A program made the position numbers and the translations under genes. The notes under the pieces were generated by a model, which saw only the letters and a list, made by a program, of their open reading frames with translations, ran no database searches and was not told the DNA's origin. Below are positions 1 to 11,289 of a stretch of DNA of 64,000 nt, in pieces; positions within the stretch are counted from its first letter, which is position 1; every line of letters begins with the position of its first letter. This DNA is from Antedon mediterranea (taxonomy: Eukaryota; Echinodermata; Crinoidea; Comatulida; Antedonidae): the NCBI RefSeq assembly GCF_964355755.1, contig NC_092679.1, forward strand, positions 12,762,932-12,826,931, written 5' to 3'.

Positions 1-287
1 CAAAATTTGCACGAACATCACGATATTCACTTAGTTGTTTCTTTAGATCTGCAATTTTATCCTCACAGCTCCTTAACTTTCTGCTTAGAGTAGAAGACTG
101 TTCCCATGTTTCACCAGTCTGCGTTACAGCATCAGCAACAGATTCAACAGTTTGACATGAAATAGAATCTGTTTTTGTTGTTGTCAGTCTTGATTTTTAA
201 CCACATCCAACAGTAATAGGAGTAGAGCAAACAGTTGGTACCACTAGAGAAACTTCACTATCAGATTTTAGATATTTATCTAGAAAA
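1..287 (-). pseudogene. Partial coding-like exon, coiled-coil region, in-frame stop
   Basis: Read on the minus strand, one frame is open from a plausible splice acceptor (TTATAG just upstream, at 288-293) to the window edge. It is broken by a single TAA at 197-199. The first part contains SDSEVSLVVPTVCSTPITVG. The later part contains RKLRSCEDKIADLKKQLSEY, a charged heptad-like stretch typical of a short coiled coil. Codons look protein-like, with no low-complexity DNA. The rest of the gene lies beyond the left edge. I do not recognise the family; a transposase- or THAP-type protein would be one guess from the layout, without motif support. With the stop it is probably a decayed copy, unless the TAA is a sequencing or assembly error. 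Confidence 0.45.
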
Positions 288-867
288 CTATAACAGTACG
301 CAGGAAAAAATTTGATTGGTTATAGGTCAAAATTTTGAATGCATGACTTTCATATCTTATTAAGCGTTGTTCACTAATCTTGAACCTTGAATTGTCGTAA
401 CGAACGAAAGATAATTGTCATAAGTAATCTTTTCCTGGTTCAGACCTATGTACGCCGTGCCACGTACACTACAAAAGCATAACTCTGTAGGTCTGAACAG
501 GCCCTTAGATGCTCACATAACTGAGAACACCTGTGAGTTATGTACTATTGAGTTACGGTCGAATAAATGGAATGCAGTTATGTGTGTTTTGTTATTGTAT
601 TGGTGTATTGGTAGCTTTTAGGTTTCATGAATCAGTTTCCTAAACGCCCCGCAAAAAAAATCTTATCAATATTGATTGATAGATAGATAGTTTGGTTTTA
701 GTACGTTTACTTAGCATATAGATAACCATCATAAGTTTGTCTATTACATACATGTTGAAATAACTATGTATGTATGATAATTAAAATGGCTTCATATTTT
801 AATTTGTTGTTTAAAATTTAATTTAAAATAAAAAAAAAAACAGTACAGTCATTCTTTATTAAAATTA
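288..867. other. AT-rich non-coding DNA
   Basis: No coding frame with family resemblance is visible. It contains the small inverted repeat at 433-508, a GATA-type microsatellite near 680-692 and A/T homopolymers near 828-840. Confidence 0.5.
433..508. repeat. Miniature inverted-repeat element, about 75 bp
   Basis: The left arm CCTGGTTCAGACCTATG is complemented by the right arm GTAGGTCTGAACAGGCCC around an unpaired core of about 40 bp. This looks like a tiny MITE or its remnant. No target duplication could be assigned. Confidence 0.4.
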
Positions 868-1108
868 TACACATACTGTATATTCCATTAAATGTTATTT
901 GTTTAATCTAATAATGATTTCCATGTTTTATGGATTGTATTATTTGTATAATAGATTTGTATTACACAAAGTGCTTACAAATGCTAATTTAGAATCAACC
1001 ATTTATGTAGCCCACTTGACTGCTAGGAAACTCCCAGCTGAAAATGATACATAAATAGAGCTGACTGGGGCTACCTTCCAAAAATTGATCACGGCTTTCT
1101 GATACTAA
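868..1108. promoter_or_regulatory. Upstream flank of FReD gene (unit A, left part)
   Basis: This block aligns closely with 48180-48425, directly upstream of the third FReD first exon (shared words include GCTTACAAAT, TAGCCCACTTGACTGCTAGG and GGGGCTACCTTCC). It is the 5' flank of the duplicated gene, now separated from its TATA region by the insertion at 1109-8021. The last three bases (TAA, 1106-1108) are the left target duplication. Confidence 0.65.
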
Positions 1109-1404
1109 AGCCTGGTTTCCTGTCGACGTAAGATTTGGAAATGCTAACGTTTGTTACGATTGTTGCGTTTGTTACGTCTCTTCCGTTAAGTTGAACAAAA
1201 GTGAACGTCGTTTTGATCGTTCTGAACCGCAGGCTCACGAGCCGATAACGACCCTTACGTAAAGTTGACTTTTTTAACTTCAAGCGCTTACGGTCGTCTT
1301 ATGATCGTTACGTAAAGTTGAAATTTTTTCTTACGCTTCTGTGTTTGCTCGATCGATGGTTGCCCATGTCAGGCAATTGTTTTTCAGGTAGGCAGCCTAG
1401 GCTT

Positions 1405-1921
1405 AGAAAGGCACGCCCACATCTCGAATTTTGTGTTCAAGTATGGAATCCGTATCTTCAAAAGGACATAAATGTAATTGAAAGAGTACAACGTCGTGCG
1501 ACTAAATTAGTTCCATGTATCCGTTCATATTCATATGAAGATCGTTTAAAGTTTCTTGGCCTAACAACCTTGTATGACAGAAGAATTCGAGGTGACCTGA
1601 TTGAAGCATATAAAATTGTTAAAGATTTTGAGGGTGTAGCCAAGGATGACTTTTTCCAAATGAGAAGTAACATTAGCAGAATTACTCGAGGGCATCACCT
1701 GAGATTTTTCAAGCCTACTTTCCAGAAAGGATTGAACTGTAGAAGACATACCTTCTCGCAACGAGTAATAAACCATTGGAACAGTTTACCAGCCGACGTT
1801 GTCAATTCTGAGACCGCTAATACCTTCAAGAATCGCATCGACACAATGTAGTTGATATGGGGTTTAAAAAGGCACATCGCCTAAACTTTCCCATTATAAC
1901 TAAACTAAACTAAACTAAGCA
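1405..1921 (+). mobile_element. 5'-truncated LINE, C-terminal end of ORF2 plus 3' tail
   Basis: The frame to the TAG at 1849-1851 encodes the post-polymerase region of a non-LTR retrotransposon ORF2. It reads PHLEFCVQVWNPYLQKD, then IERVQRRATKLV, YEDRLKFLGLTTLYDRRIRGD, and a terminal HWNSLPADVVNSETANTFKN block. These are typical of CR1/L2/Rex-like LINE reverse transcriptases. The fingers and palm (FADD) lie upstream in complete elements and are missing here. The element ends in repeated ACTAA/TAAAC units (about 1898-1919), the short tandem 3' tail typical of such LINEs. It is a dead 5'-truncated insertion inside the TIR element. Confidence 0.75.
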
Positions 1922-1924
1922 TAC

Positions 1925-2330
1925 ATGCTGTGTGGCATATACTGTACATAGGCCTAGCTACATAAAACGGAAAATGCCTAGCTAGGCCCAGGCCCAGTCC
2001 TACATCATAACCACTACTATTTTACTGTAATATAGGCAAGAGGCCTGTACTAAAAATGTCCTAGACCGTAGCCTTCTTGTAGGCCTAGCCTAGGCGTACT
2101 TAGTAATACTAGGCCTAGCCTAGGCTAGCCTACTACTAAAAGCCTTTTTTAGGCCTACCTACTAGGCCTATATAGCCTAGGCCCCTAGTACTTAGTACTA
2201 GTAGGCCTCCTATACTAGCCTACTAGGCTAGGCCCGACAAACAAGTACTAGGCCTATCCCAATTAAGTGGACCACCATCTGTAGGCCTAGGCTAGCTTTG
2301 GAATTAGGCATAAATTCTCTTTTTTTTAGT
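1925..2330. repeat. TAGGCCTA-rich low-complexity DNA
   Basis: Dense self-complementary TAGGCCTAG, CTAGGCC and AGTACTAG words occur over about 400 bp without a clean period. The same word type recurs in short form near 57240-57290. Confidence 0.6.
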
Positions 2331-2940
2331 GTGACTTTATTTTATATGATAGGCCAAATTAAAAAAAAAAACATTTTAACATTTTAATGTATTGGATCTA
2401 CACAATAATTCCAACTTCTAAACTGCAACAAAAATGATCTACAGTGAAACTCTTCTTTTACATGCCCTTTGGTTGGAATGTGTTTAAAAACTAAATGTTT
2501 GTAACTAAAAATGTTATCATACTGTACACATAATTATAACTAATAACAGTAGTTCAGCTGCTTAACAGGAAAATGCTATAAATTAAAATTTGTAGTCATT
2601 AACTTAAGAAAAACCAGTGAAAAACACTTTAAATATGTTTAATTATTTTTCTTTGATTTAAAATAATTATTGAAAAGCTTCAACACACTAGTTTTAAAAT
2701 GTTAAATATTTTTACAGAGCAAATTTTAAACACAAAATGAGGCCTATAATGATTCCAAAGTAAATACTGCCCAGTACATAGGAAATATCACACTTATTTA
2801 TTATTAACATTTTTACATGTGAACAGAAAGTCTGTTTCTAGTACCACTGAAAATTAAACAAAACATTGATATTGACATTGATAATGTATCAACATTGAAA
2901 GTGTATGTGTTGCATTTACAAATTGTTTTGCTTTATTAAA
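2331..2940. other. AT-rich filler inside the TIR element
   Basis: No coding frame, inverted repeat or family resemblance is seen. Confidence 0.4.
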
Positions 2941-2943
2941 TAG

Positions 2944-3022
2944 ATATACAAGAATGACACCAGAAAGATTGAATCAACTTGTGTCCTTAATTCAGCCCCA
3001 TCTGAAAGAGAGAAATTACAGT
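2944..3022 (+). pseudogene. Harbinger-like transposase exon remnant
   Basis: A short frame after a plausible acceptor (AAATAG) reads YTRMTPERLNQLVSLIQPHL followed by KERNYS. It resembles the N-terminal part of PIF/Harbinger DDE transposases, where an F/Y-x-R-M-x-P-E segment is followed by a leucine-rich helix. No catalytic segment is visible downstream. The identification rests on about 25 residues and is tentative, but it agrees with the TAA target duplication of the enclosing element. Confidence 0.4.
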
Positions 3023-3795
3023 ACAGTGTACCACAGTTTCAGAGTTTAAAAATATGTTTATAGTTTTATAGTACTCAACTTTTTAGATTTATTTAAAGGT
3101 TTAATTTCCTGTATCATATATATTGTGTGACACAGTGTATGCAAAGAAAGTTACTGTATATCACTTAAGGTAATCAGTAAACGTGTTTGTGTTTGCTTTT
3201 TAAAAATGTATTTAGTTAATAAGTAAGTAATTATAGTATTTAGTTAGGTTTGATTGTCGGTATTATATATTCTGTATGCCATGGTGTATGCATCTATTGT
3301 TTTTGAGAATTTATATAAATGGCCTAATCCATAAAATAGTATTGTGCAGAATGTATTTGTAAATAAATTTATTTAACAAGTATATTTACTGTATGCTTCT
3401 TATTATTAAGTGTGGAGGGATATTGAATGGCAATATTATTTAATAACTATATTATTATTACTATTATTATCATTATTATTAATTGTTATTAAATATCTTA
3501 CCTTCTGTATTTAATATTACATCTACTGCATCAGAGTCTAATAGCATGCTTCTTATAACAAAAACATTGATTAGAAAAACTCAGATGGAGCAAATAGTGC
3601 CGGTTTAAATTGTTTAAAAACATCGAATCATTTCTCCTAATAAAAGAATAGTTAATGAACTTAATTACCGGAAGGAGAATATGTCAATAAAATAAAGAAA
3701 AGTGTGAATAGAAAGAACTTGAATAATTGTACGTTTTTAATATAGGGCTAATTTTTATCCTTTTTTGGTAAAGAGGTGTTGTAAAAAAGCTGCTT
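3023..3795. other. AT-rich filler inside the TIR element
   Basis: Only simple ATT runs (about 3445-3490) and A/T-rich sequence. No gene or repeat family is recognised. Confidence 0.4.
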
Positions 3796-3797
3796 TA

Positions 3798-6700
3798 TGG
3801 CAAGCCAAGTCCGCCAAAAGTCCTCAATCCATACCATTCAACAACAATACATTCATGTAAACAATCAACGTGAACCTACATCATTCACCGTCCAGCCACA
3901 CCATTTGTTATCATTTCATTCAATTCATTGTCAAGTAAAACCATTCATTGTCAAGCCATGCATTGTCATGTGAAATCATTCATTGTCAAACCAACCCATT
4001 CATCGTGAAGTCACATCGGTCGCCGTCAAGTCAAACGATTCATCAAAAAATCATTCATCGTGAAGTCAGATCGTTCATCGTGAAACCAAACCCTTCACCA
4101 TGAAGTCAAATTGTTCATCGCCAGACCAATCACCTTGAAGCCAAACCAATCATCATGAATCTATTTGTTTCATGACCAAGCCAAACCGTTCGTCTTCAAG
4201 TCATTCATCGTTACGTCATTCATCATTAAGTCGTTCGTCCACGAGTCATTCGTCTCAAAGTCGTTCGCCTTCAAGTCGTTCGTCCTAAAGTCATTCGTCT
4301 TCAAGTCGTTCGTCCTTAAGTTGTTCATCTTCAAGTCGTTCGTCCTCAAGTCATTCATCATTAAGTCAGTCATCAGTAAGTCAGTCATCATTAAGTCATT
4401 CATCATTAAGTCGTTCGTCCTCAAGTCAGTCATCATTAAGTCATTCATCCTCAAGTCGTTCATTCTCAAGTCGTTCGTCCTAAAGTCATTCATCATTAAG
4501 TCATTCATCATTAAATCATTCGTCATTAAGTCGTTCGTCCTCAAGTTGTTCGTCCTCAAGTCATTCATCATTAAGTCGTTCATCATTAAGTCATTCATCA
4601 TTAAGTCGTTCGTCCTCAAGTCGTTCGTCCTCAAGTCATTCATTATTAAGTCATTCATCATTAAGTCGTTCGTCCTCAAGTCGTTCGTTCTCAAGTCGTT
4701 CATCATTAAGTCGTTCATCATTAAGTCATTCATAATTAAGTCGTTCGTCCTAAAGTTGTTCATCATCAAGTCGTTGGTCTTCAAGTTGTTCATCATAAAG
4801 TAGTTTGTCCTCAAGTTGTTCATCATCAAGTCGTTCGTCTTTAAGTCATTCGTCTTCAAGTCGTTCGGCCTAAAGTTGTTCATCATCAAGTCGTTCGTCT
4901 TCAAGTCGTCCGCCCTCAAGTCATTCATCATAAAGTCGTTTGTCCTCAAGTTGTTCATCATAAAGTCGTTTGTCCCCAAGTCGTTCATCGTCATGCACCA
5001 ATGATTGCACTACCGATTTGAAGATTTGGACGATTCCATTATTGATAAGGTAGCGAAAATAATCGTACTGCATTTATTTTTATGTAACTCATTGATGTAT
5101 GTAGCTCTTCACAAAATAATAACAATAATAACTTAAAGCCAGGATCTCAATTTAAGCTACAAAATCGATGAAACACAGAATTTCAATACAAAATGCTTGT
5201 ATTATAGCACAATTGCTTACTTTTAAAACTCAATACTGTACTAACTCCACGTCAGATCTGACTCATCTATCCAATTTTACAGTATTCCTAGATAACACAG
5301 GCTATAAAACTTTCTTATTCCCCACCACAAAACCCACAAAATGGACCATTTGTTATGGAAATCTAGATAAAGGAGGTACAGTCTTAATTAATTAAGATAT
5401 TAATTAATCAACATTGCGCCTATGTGCAATTTTTTTTCGCGACCCAAACAATGTATTATTGATAAAAAGTTTCACCATCGAAGAAGATTTTACGACCCAT
5501 CAATTTTTTGTTGACCCAAACAATGGGTCGCGACCCATAGGTTGCGGAACGGCGCCATAGACCACCACTGTGGATTTCATTTTCATTATATATAGAGACT
5601 CTTCACTCTCAGCGTAGGAGAAAAGAAAAATATCTCCCCTAATAATATTCCATAGAGATAAATGCAACTTTATATCAAAAGACATGGACTTTAAATTTAT
5701 ACAATAAAGGTTTTGTGATAGTCAAGATGTACCTGCATAAATCCTTATTGTGCGTTTTTGCAAATAAATATTACTAATTTGTGTTACAGTACAGCTAATA
5801 ATTACTGCTTCGTTCCCACGCGTAACCTTTCGTAGCCCATGCGTGGGGCATTGTTGAACCTACGATGTATTGTCTTGTCTTCAGGACTTTTCTAGGGAAT
5901 ATGTTAGTTGTATGTTAAAGTGTTATAATGATGGTAAAATATGTTGAGAAAGATAAATACTTTAATTTACTCATACAACAACATAGAAACAATATTAGAA
6001 ATGCTATTCGTTGAGGCTGTCGACATAAGATAATTTAATACTAAAGAAATTTAGTTTTATTTTTACATGTTTAATTAAATTCTTATCAATTTTAATTGTT
6101 AGGGATTTATAAAGTATATTGTTTTAAAATGACAATTAACTTGAACCATGTCGTGTACATATTATTTTCCAATTCATTATTGATAATTTTTGTTGTTATT
6201 TTTTGTATTTGAAACAAAAGGAGAAATTGAGATCATTATTAATAAAAGCATTTTGTATTGGAATTCTGTGTTTCATCGATTTTGTAGTTAAAACTGAAAA
6301 CCTGGGCTTAAGTTATTATTATTTTTTTAAGAGCTACATGCATCAATGAGTTACATAAAAATAAATGCAGTACGATTATTTTCGCTACCCTATCAATAAT
6401 GGAATCTTCAATCGGTAAACAAAGTCGGTAGTGCAATCATTGGTGCATGACGATGAACGACTTGGGGACAAACGACTTGGGGGCAACCGACTTGATGATG
6501 AACAACTTTAGGACGAATGACTTAATGATAAACGACCTTATGATGAATGACTTGAGGGCGATCGACTTGAAGGCGATCGACTTGAGGGTGAACGACTTGA
6601 TGATGAACGACTTGGAGATAAACAACTTCAAGACGAACGAATTAAGTCTGTATTGCAATCATTATGACGATGAACGACTTGGGGACAAACGACTTGACAA

Positions 6701-7678
6701 TGAACAACTTTAGGACAAATGACTTGAGGACAAACGACCTTGATAAATGACTTGAGGGCGAACGACTTGAAGACGAACGACTTGATGATGAACAACTTGA
6801 GGACAAATGACTTGACGATGAACAACTTTAGGACGAACGACTTGGGGACGAACGACTTGATGGTGAACAACTTGAAGACAAACGACTTTATGATGAACAA
6901 CTTGACGACCAACGACTTGATGATGAACAACTTTAGGACGAACGACTTAATGATGAATGACTTGAGGACGAACGACTTCATGATGAATGATTTAATGATG
7001 AACGACTTAATGATGAATGACTTTAGGACGAACGACTTAATGATGAATGACGTAACGATAAATGACTTGAGTACGAACGACTTAATGATGAATGACTTAA
7101 TGATGACTGACTTAATGATGAACGACTTGAGGACGAACGACTTGAAGACGAACGACTTAAGGACGAACGACTTGAAGACGAATGACTTGAGGACGAACGA
7201 CTAGAAGTCGAACGACTTTGAGACGAACGACTCGAGGACAAACGACTTAATGATGAATGACGTAACGACGAATGACTTGAAGACGAACGAGTTGGCTTGG
7301 TCATGAAACAAATAGATTCATGATGATTGGTTTGGCTTCACGGTGATTGGTCTGGCGATGAACAATTTGACTTCGTGGTGAAGGGTTTGGTTTCGCGATG
7401 AACGATCTGGCTTCACGATGAATGATTTTTCGATGAATCGTTTGACTTGACGGTGACCGATGTGACTTCACGATGAATGGGTTGGTTTGACGATGAATGA
7501 TTTCACATGACTATGCATGGCTTGACAATGACTGGTTTTACTTGACAATGAATTGAATGAAATGATAACAAATGGTGTGGCTGGACGGTGAATGATGTAG
7601 ATTCACGTTGATTGTTTACATGAATGTATTGTTGTTGAATGGTATGGATTGAGGAGTTTTGGCGGATTTGGCTTGCCA
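3798..7678. mobile_element. TU-like fold-back element with 15-bp tandem repeats in long inverted arms
   Basis: The left arm (3798-5201) and right arm (6246-7678) are long inverted copies. They begin TGGCAAGCCAAGTCCGCC on the left and the matching complement on the right, and are flanked by TA on both sides (3796-3797, 7679-7680). Each arm has an outer irregular part, then a long array of 15-bp units (AAGTCRTTCRTCMTY, about 4170-4990; complement about 6450-7300), then a unique inner part. The 1.04-kb loop (5202-6245) has no convincing gene. Sea-urchin TU elements, as I recall them, also have long inverted arms made of 15-bp repeats. The long open frames over the arms are a trivial result of a 15-bp period lacking stop codons. 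Confidence 0.75.
5470..5580 (-). mobile_element. hAT-type terminal repeat remnant
   Basis: Read on the minus strand, CACAGTGGTGGTCTATGG leads into CAACCTATGGGTCGCGACCC. This is the pattern of hAT-family ends (CAGTGGTTC... then GGGTCGCGACCC). A second GGGTCG/CGACCC pair lies nearby. The opposite end was not found. It lies in the loop of the fold-back element. Confidence 0.45.
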
Positions 7679-8021
7679 TACTGCTTTTATTAATGAAATT
7701 CGTATTTTCGTATCTATTAAAAATAGGCCTATCCTTTTCCATTGTATATCTTGCGCTTACGACTCTTACGCTTACGTAAAGTTGACTCCAAGTCAACTTT
7801 ACGTAAGAATCGTTAATAACGCAACGCAAGTGATCACAAGCAATAAAATCCCGGTTTCCTGTAAATTCGCGATAAATCGACGTATCAGACGGAGATTCGA
7901 TACCACCAAAATATTGTCGTAAGCGGTTTCCTGTCAAATGTTGGTTTCTTACGTAAAATCGACGTAACAATCGTAACTGACGTTAGAAAAACTGACTCTT
8001 ACGTCGACAGCAAACCAGCCT

Positions 8022-8084
8022 TAAGACACAACTCCCGGCTTATATATCAGACAGGTAGTTTGGTGACTGTGAAGGTAGAAAAGA
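8022..8084 (+). promoter_or_regulatory. TATA region of FReD first exon (unit A)
   Basis: TATATAT at 8041-8047 lies 38 bp upstream of the ATG. The block matches 48426-48484 of unit B almost base for base. It was separated from its upstream flank by the 6.9-kb insertion; TAA at 8022-8024 is the right target duplication. Confidence 0.5.
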
Positions 8085-8182
8085 ATGCTAGGAAGAAGTT
8101 TCCAACTGTCTCTGCTGGTGACTCTGGCACTCAGCTATGCTGAAGAACAGGATGCCCGGTGTTGGTGAGACAAAAGGAACGG
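8085..8182 (+). pseudogene. Orphan FReD first exon (signal peptide), deleted
   Basis: The ATG opens MLGRSFQLSLLVTLALSYAE, a clear signal peptide nearly identical to the first exon at 48485. A deletion of about 38 bp after the signal peptide shifts the frame into a TGA at 8166-8168. The splice donor (GTATGG, from 8183) is retained. Before the insertion upstream and the deletion inside, this was probably the first exon of a FReD gene. The complete FReD first exon at 11860 lies 3.7 kb downstream, so this one could be a second, now dead, first exon of the same gene or the remains of a separate tandem copy. Confidence 0.7.
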
Positions 8183-9420
8183 GTATGGCATTCTTATGGC
8201 ATATTTATACATATATCCTATTGAGTTGTTAAGGGATAAGACTTAAAGTTACTTAGTTCATATTTGTGTCAATATAAGATCATCTCTTATTGTTTGTAAA
8301 ATTTACATGTTCCACAATAGTTTTCATCCTGAAAGATGTGACCTTATTACCTCCACCAAGGAGGTTAGTCGATCGTGTTTGTCTGTTTTTTTTACTAAAA
8401 AGTTATTGCCAGATCTTTACCAAATTGAAAACACAGATAGATATGTGGTCAAGGACCACTCCATTAAATTGTTGAGGCAATCTGGACCAGGATCCCAATT
8501 CTGGACCACTTTTTAGTATTATTTTCAGACCTGCTAATGTTAAAAGATACTAGTGGAACAATTTTAAAAATCTAGCTATAGGTAATGATTTTAGTGCAAG
8601 AAGTAAACTGAAATTGCATTTTCTCAAGAATTACTTCATTTTTGTACAACAGGCAAGATCGAGTTATAATTTGTGATTTGTAATTTTTAAACATAATTTG
8701 ATTTAACTAGAGGGTGAGCTAGCTCCCCCTCTAGGAAGTGTAGACGATGGTTCTCGGAATGATAATGACTCGGGTAAAAAGTTTTAGAAGGAAATTCTGA
8801 CCTGGACGTTTTCGGTCGGTTACCATTATTGAAATGCTTTTTTTGATATTTGTTAAACTAAACCTACTCACTAACCTGTTTCACAGTGTCTTAGATGATA
8901 AATAGCGTTTTACGTATAGTGTTTATTGTAGATATGAAAAGTGGTAAAAAAGAATAACAAATGCTTGATAAATTGTAGATAACAGTCCGATGAAATCTAC
9001 TAAAAATAGTATAATTGTGTTATAAATATAATACAATTACAATATTGTGGTGTTCCAGGCGTTTATTCAAATAAATACCATCCTAATTGGTATAATTAAT
9101 ACATTATTCCACGACACAGTGAGCCGTTTTGGCCTAAGAAGGAAGACGTTTTAGACGGCTTGCAACATGGGCAGAAGTATCCCAGGGTCCTAACGGGACA
9201 CAGATAGCGCACAGTATACATAAAGTCCTGGCAGCTTACTCAACAACTCGGCTATCAGGCTTTCATTCGATTTCAAACAAAAGCTCTTATCATCAGTTCT
9301 CTCGATGTAATTTTATATACTTATTTCCCACAATATACTCCTATGTTTTATGAATATATTGAATTTGATCTTTATGTACTACTATACCTTCACAGGCGCG
9401 GTCCGAAAATAAACAAAAAA
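8183..9420. other. Non-coding, with dispersed-repeat pieces
   Basis: 8183-8300 still aligns with the first intron of unit B. At 8347-8364 a small palindrome (CCTCC...GGAGG) opens a sequence that looks like a common dispersed repeat. 8709-8738 holds another small palindrome (CTAGAGGG...CCCTCTAG). No coding frame is convincing. Confidence 0.4.
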
Positions 9421-9424
9421 CCAA

Positions 9425-9775
9425 AATTGCTATCGCCACCAAGCACCAATGGCCAACTTAGTTGAAACCAACCATGCAGGGAAGTTGCAAGGTGATTGAC
9501 ACACCTTACCGTGAACCCGGAAATTATTTCTACCGCGCATAGAGTTAAAATTTACCGATTGAAATCACAAATTTTATTATAAAACCCTTTATAATATCTT
9601 CCTAAGATAGAAATATGGAACAATATCGTAATAGTGAAAACTACTGTTATCAAATTTACATTTCACGGTACATCTGAGATAGATCAGGTAGGTATCCAAG
9701 GCAGAGATTTGTACCGAAGTTTTTCCATTGTGCTCGCCTATGTCAGAATTAACCATAATTTATAAATAGATGTAC
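9425..9775 (-). repeat. Dispersed repeat, inverted copy of 45890-46175
   Basis: Words such as AGGCGAGCACAATGGAAAAAC, ATCTCAGATGTAC, ATTACGATATTGTTCC and TTCCGGGTT occur in the same order on the other strand at 45890-46175. It is an interspersed element of unknown class with no coding capacity. Confidence 0.5.
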
Positions 9776-10448
9776 AGGATTTTTGATACAAGTAGTTTTT
9801 AAAAACCAATTTCTTAAAACTTGCTTGTTTCTGGCATTTTGTTTAATATTAAAAGAGACAACCAAAGACTGGCACTAGAACAGTCCTAAAGGGTATTTTC
9901 AGACTCAACAGAAATGACAGTTTACATCGTAAAGTTGTTTTTTGTTATTTTTATTTATATAATCTTACCTTCAAATATACTGATTTGTGTTTTTACTACT
10001 TTAAAATAATTTCAAACATAATTATTACACAGACAATTCTCTGATTAATTTATGAAAATATTGGCAACACCAAGTGTACTTTTCTTTAAAATTGAAAAAA
10101 TGAAAATATGTATTTAACGTTTAGCTATTTTGCTGTCATAATTAACCTAGGTATAATTTTGGCCTGCCCGCTAATCATAGCCTTTTCATTGGTTACGGCT
10201 AAAATCACTGAGAAATCACTGGATTAGCATTAATAAATCTACCCCCACCCCCTTGCTAGGTTTAGTGATGATCGGCGAGATCAGCCACCTAGCGCTAATC
10301 CGCGGTTCAGACACAAACATATGTATGCCACTTACATAACGCTACCTTAACGTTGCGAGTCTCAATAATTAACTAAAGGTCAATTGAATAACTGGTTATT
10401 GATGTCCAACAGCCAGGTGGGTGATTTCCTTATTTTAAGAATGTCTTT
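9776..10448. other. AT-rich intergenic DNA
   Basis: No gene, structured RNA or repeat boundary recognised. Confidence 0.35.
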
Positions 10449-11289
10449 GGGCCTGTTTCTGCTGCAACTGCTCAAAATACGGTATAAAACGTGGTATAAA
10501 ACACAGTATTTTTTATACCGTATTTTTTAGTACCCAGTTTCTGCTAACAATACTTCTTGGGTGGTCGTGTTAAATTTCATCCTTTTTACCCACATTGCCA
10601 TTCATTTATTAAATCGATAATTAAAAGTCGCAATAAAGGTTTTAAAGTTTTACGCCACACTTTAACAGCCTAGCCCTATTAGTGATAGAGATGTTGTGAG
10701 AGCACAGAAAACATCGTAATGAAGACAAGTAATTCGTTCTCTCCCCGAGTTATTGTCTTTTGCAATGTTGTACTGCTTTCGCAGGCTCTTCAGCTTTGAG
10801 TTTATACTTGCTCGTACTCCTGCTTTATTTTTTTAGAAATGTCTTTATAAATGTGGTTGCCGCTTTTATTATCTTTTAGTTGGCCGGACATTTTAGCTTC
10901 CCCTCCCCCTTCCTCCCCTCCCCCACACAGATTTATATAGTAAATACTGTGACGTCTTCGCTCCACATTTTCGCCGAATATAGGCTATCTATACACGTGT
11001 GTAAAACAGCTGACAGCGACAGAAAATAAAAACACGATGTTGACCTCATGTCCCAGGTAAAACAAAATAAGGAATTTTTTATTGGCAGCAGAAAAGGGTA
11101 AAAAAAATACGGTATAAATTTGTAAATACCGTATTTTATCCACAAATTTTGTGGGGAAAATACGGTATACAAAATACGGTATTTTTTTTATGAGCACAGT
11201 TTCTGCTGCCAAAAAAAATATGGTATAAATACGGTATTCAAAAAATACTGTATAAAATACGGTATTTTCTTGGCAGCAGAAACAGGGCC
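10449..11289. mobile_element. 840-bp non-autonomous TIR element with repeated TACGGTATAAA words
   Basis: The left end GGGCCTGTTTCTGCTGC is mirrored at the right end by GCAGCAGAAACAGGGCC (11272-11288). Flanking TTT occurs on both sides, a possible short target duplication. Both subterminal regions are packed with AATACGGTATAAA words in both orientations (10478-10530 and 11106-11266), as expected for transposase-binding repeats. No coding sequence inside. Superfamily not assigned. Confidence 0.55.

Larger units (their letters stand above)
1109..8021. mobile_element. 6.9-kb TIR element, PIF/Harbinger-like, composite and non-coding
   Basis: The left end AGCCTGGTTTCCTGTCGACG and the reverse complement of the right end (AGGCTGGTTTGCTGTCGACG) match at 18 of 20 positions, and similarity continues into about 60 bp. 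Both flanks carry TAA (1106-1108 and 8022-8024). The paralogous sequence at 48415-48430 has a single TAA and no insertion, so it is an empty site. A 3-bp TWA duplication is the PIF/Harbinger hallmark, and a Harbinger-like peptide remnant lies inside (2944-3022). The interior also carries a LINE 3' fragment, TAGGCCTA DNA and the nested fold-back element 3798-7678. Near both ends CTTACGTAAAGTTGAC words recur in both orientations, probably subterminal repeats. No intact transposase is seen. Superfamily assignment is inference; boundaries are well supported. Confidence 0.7.

Noticed and set aside
4165-5004. Long open frames on both strands (KSFIIKSFV and NDLMMNDLRT repeats)
   Set aside because: They are translations of a 15-bp tandem repeat without stop codons inside a transposon arm. 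Both strands and the inverted arm are open for the same reason.
6437-7304. Matching repetitive frames in the right arm
   Set aside because: Same explanation; the arm is the inverted copy of 4170-4990.
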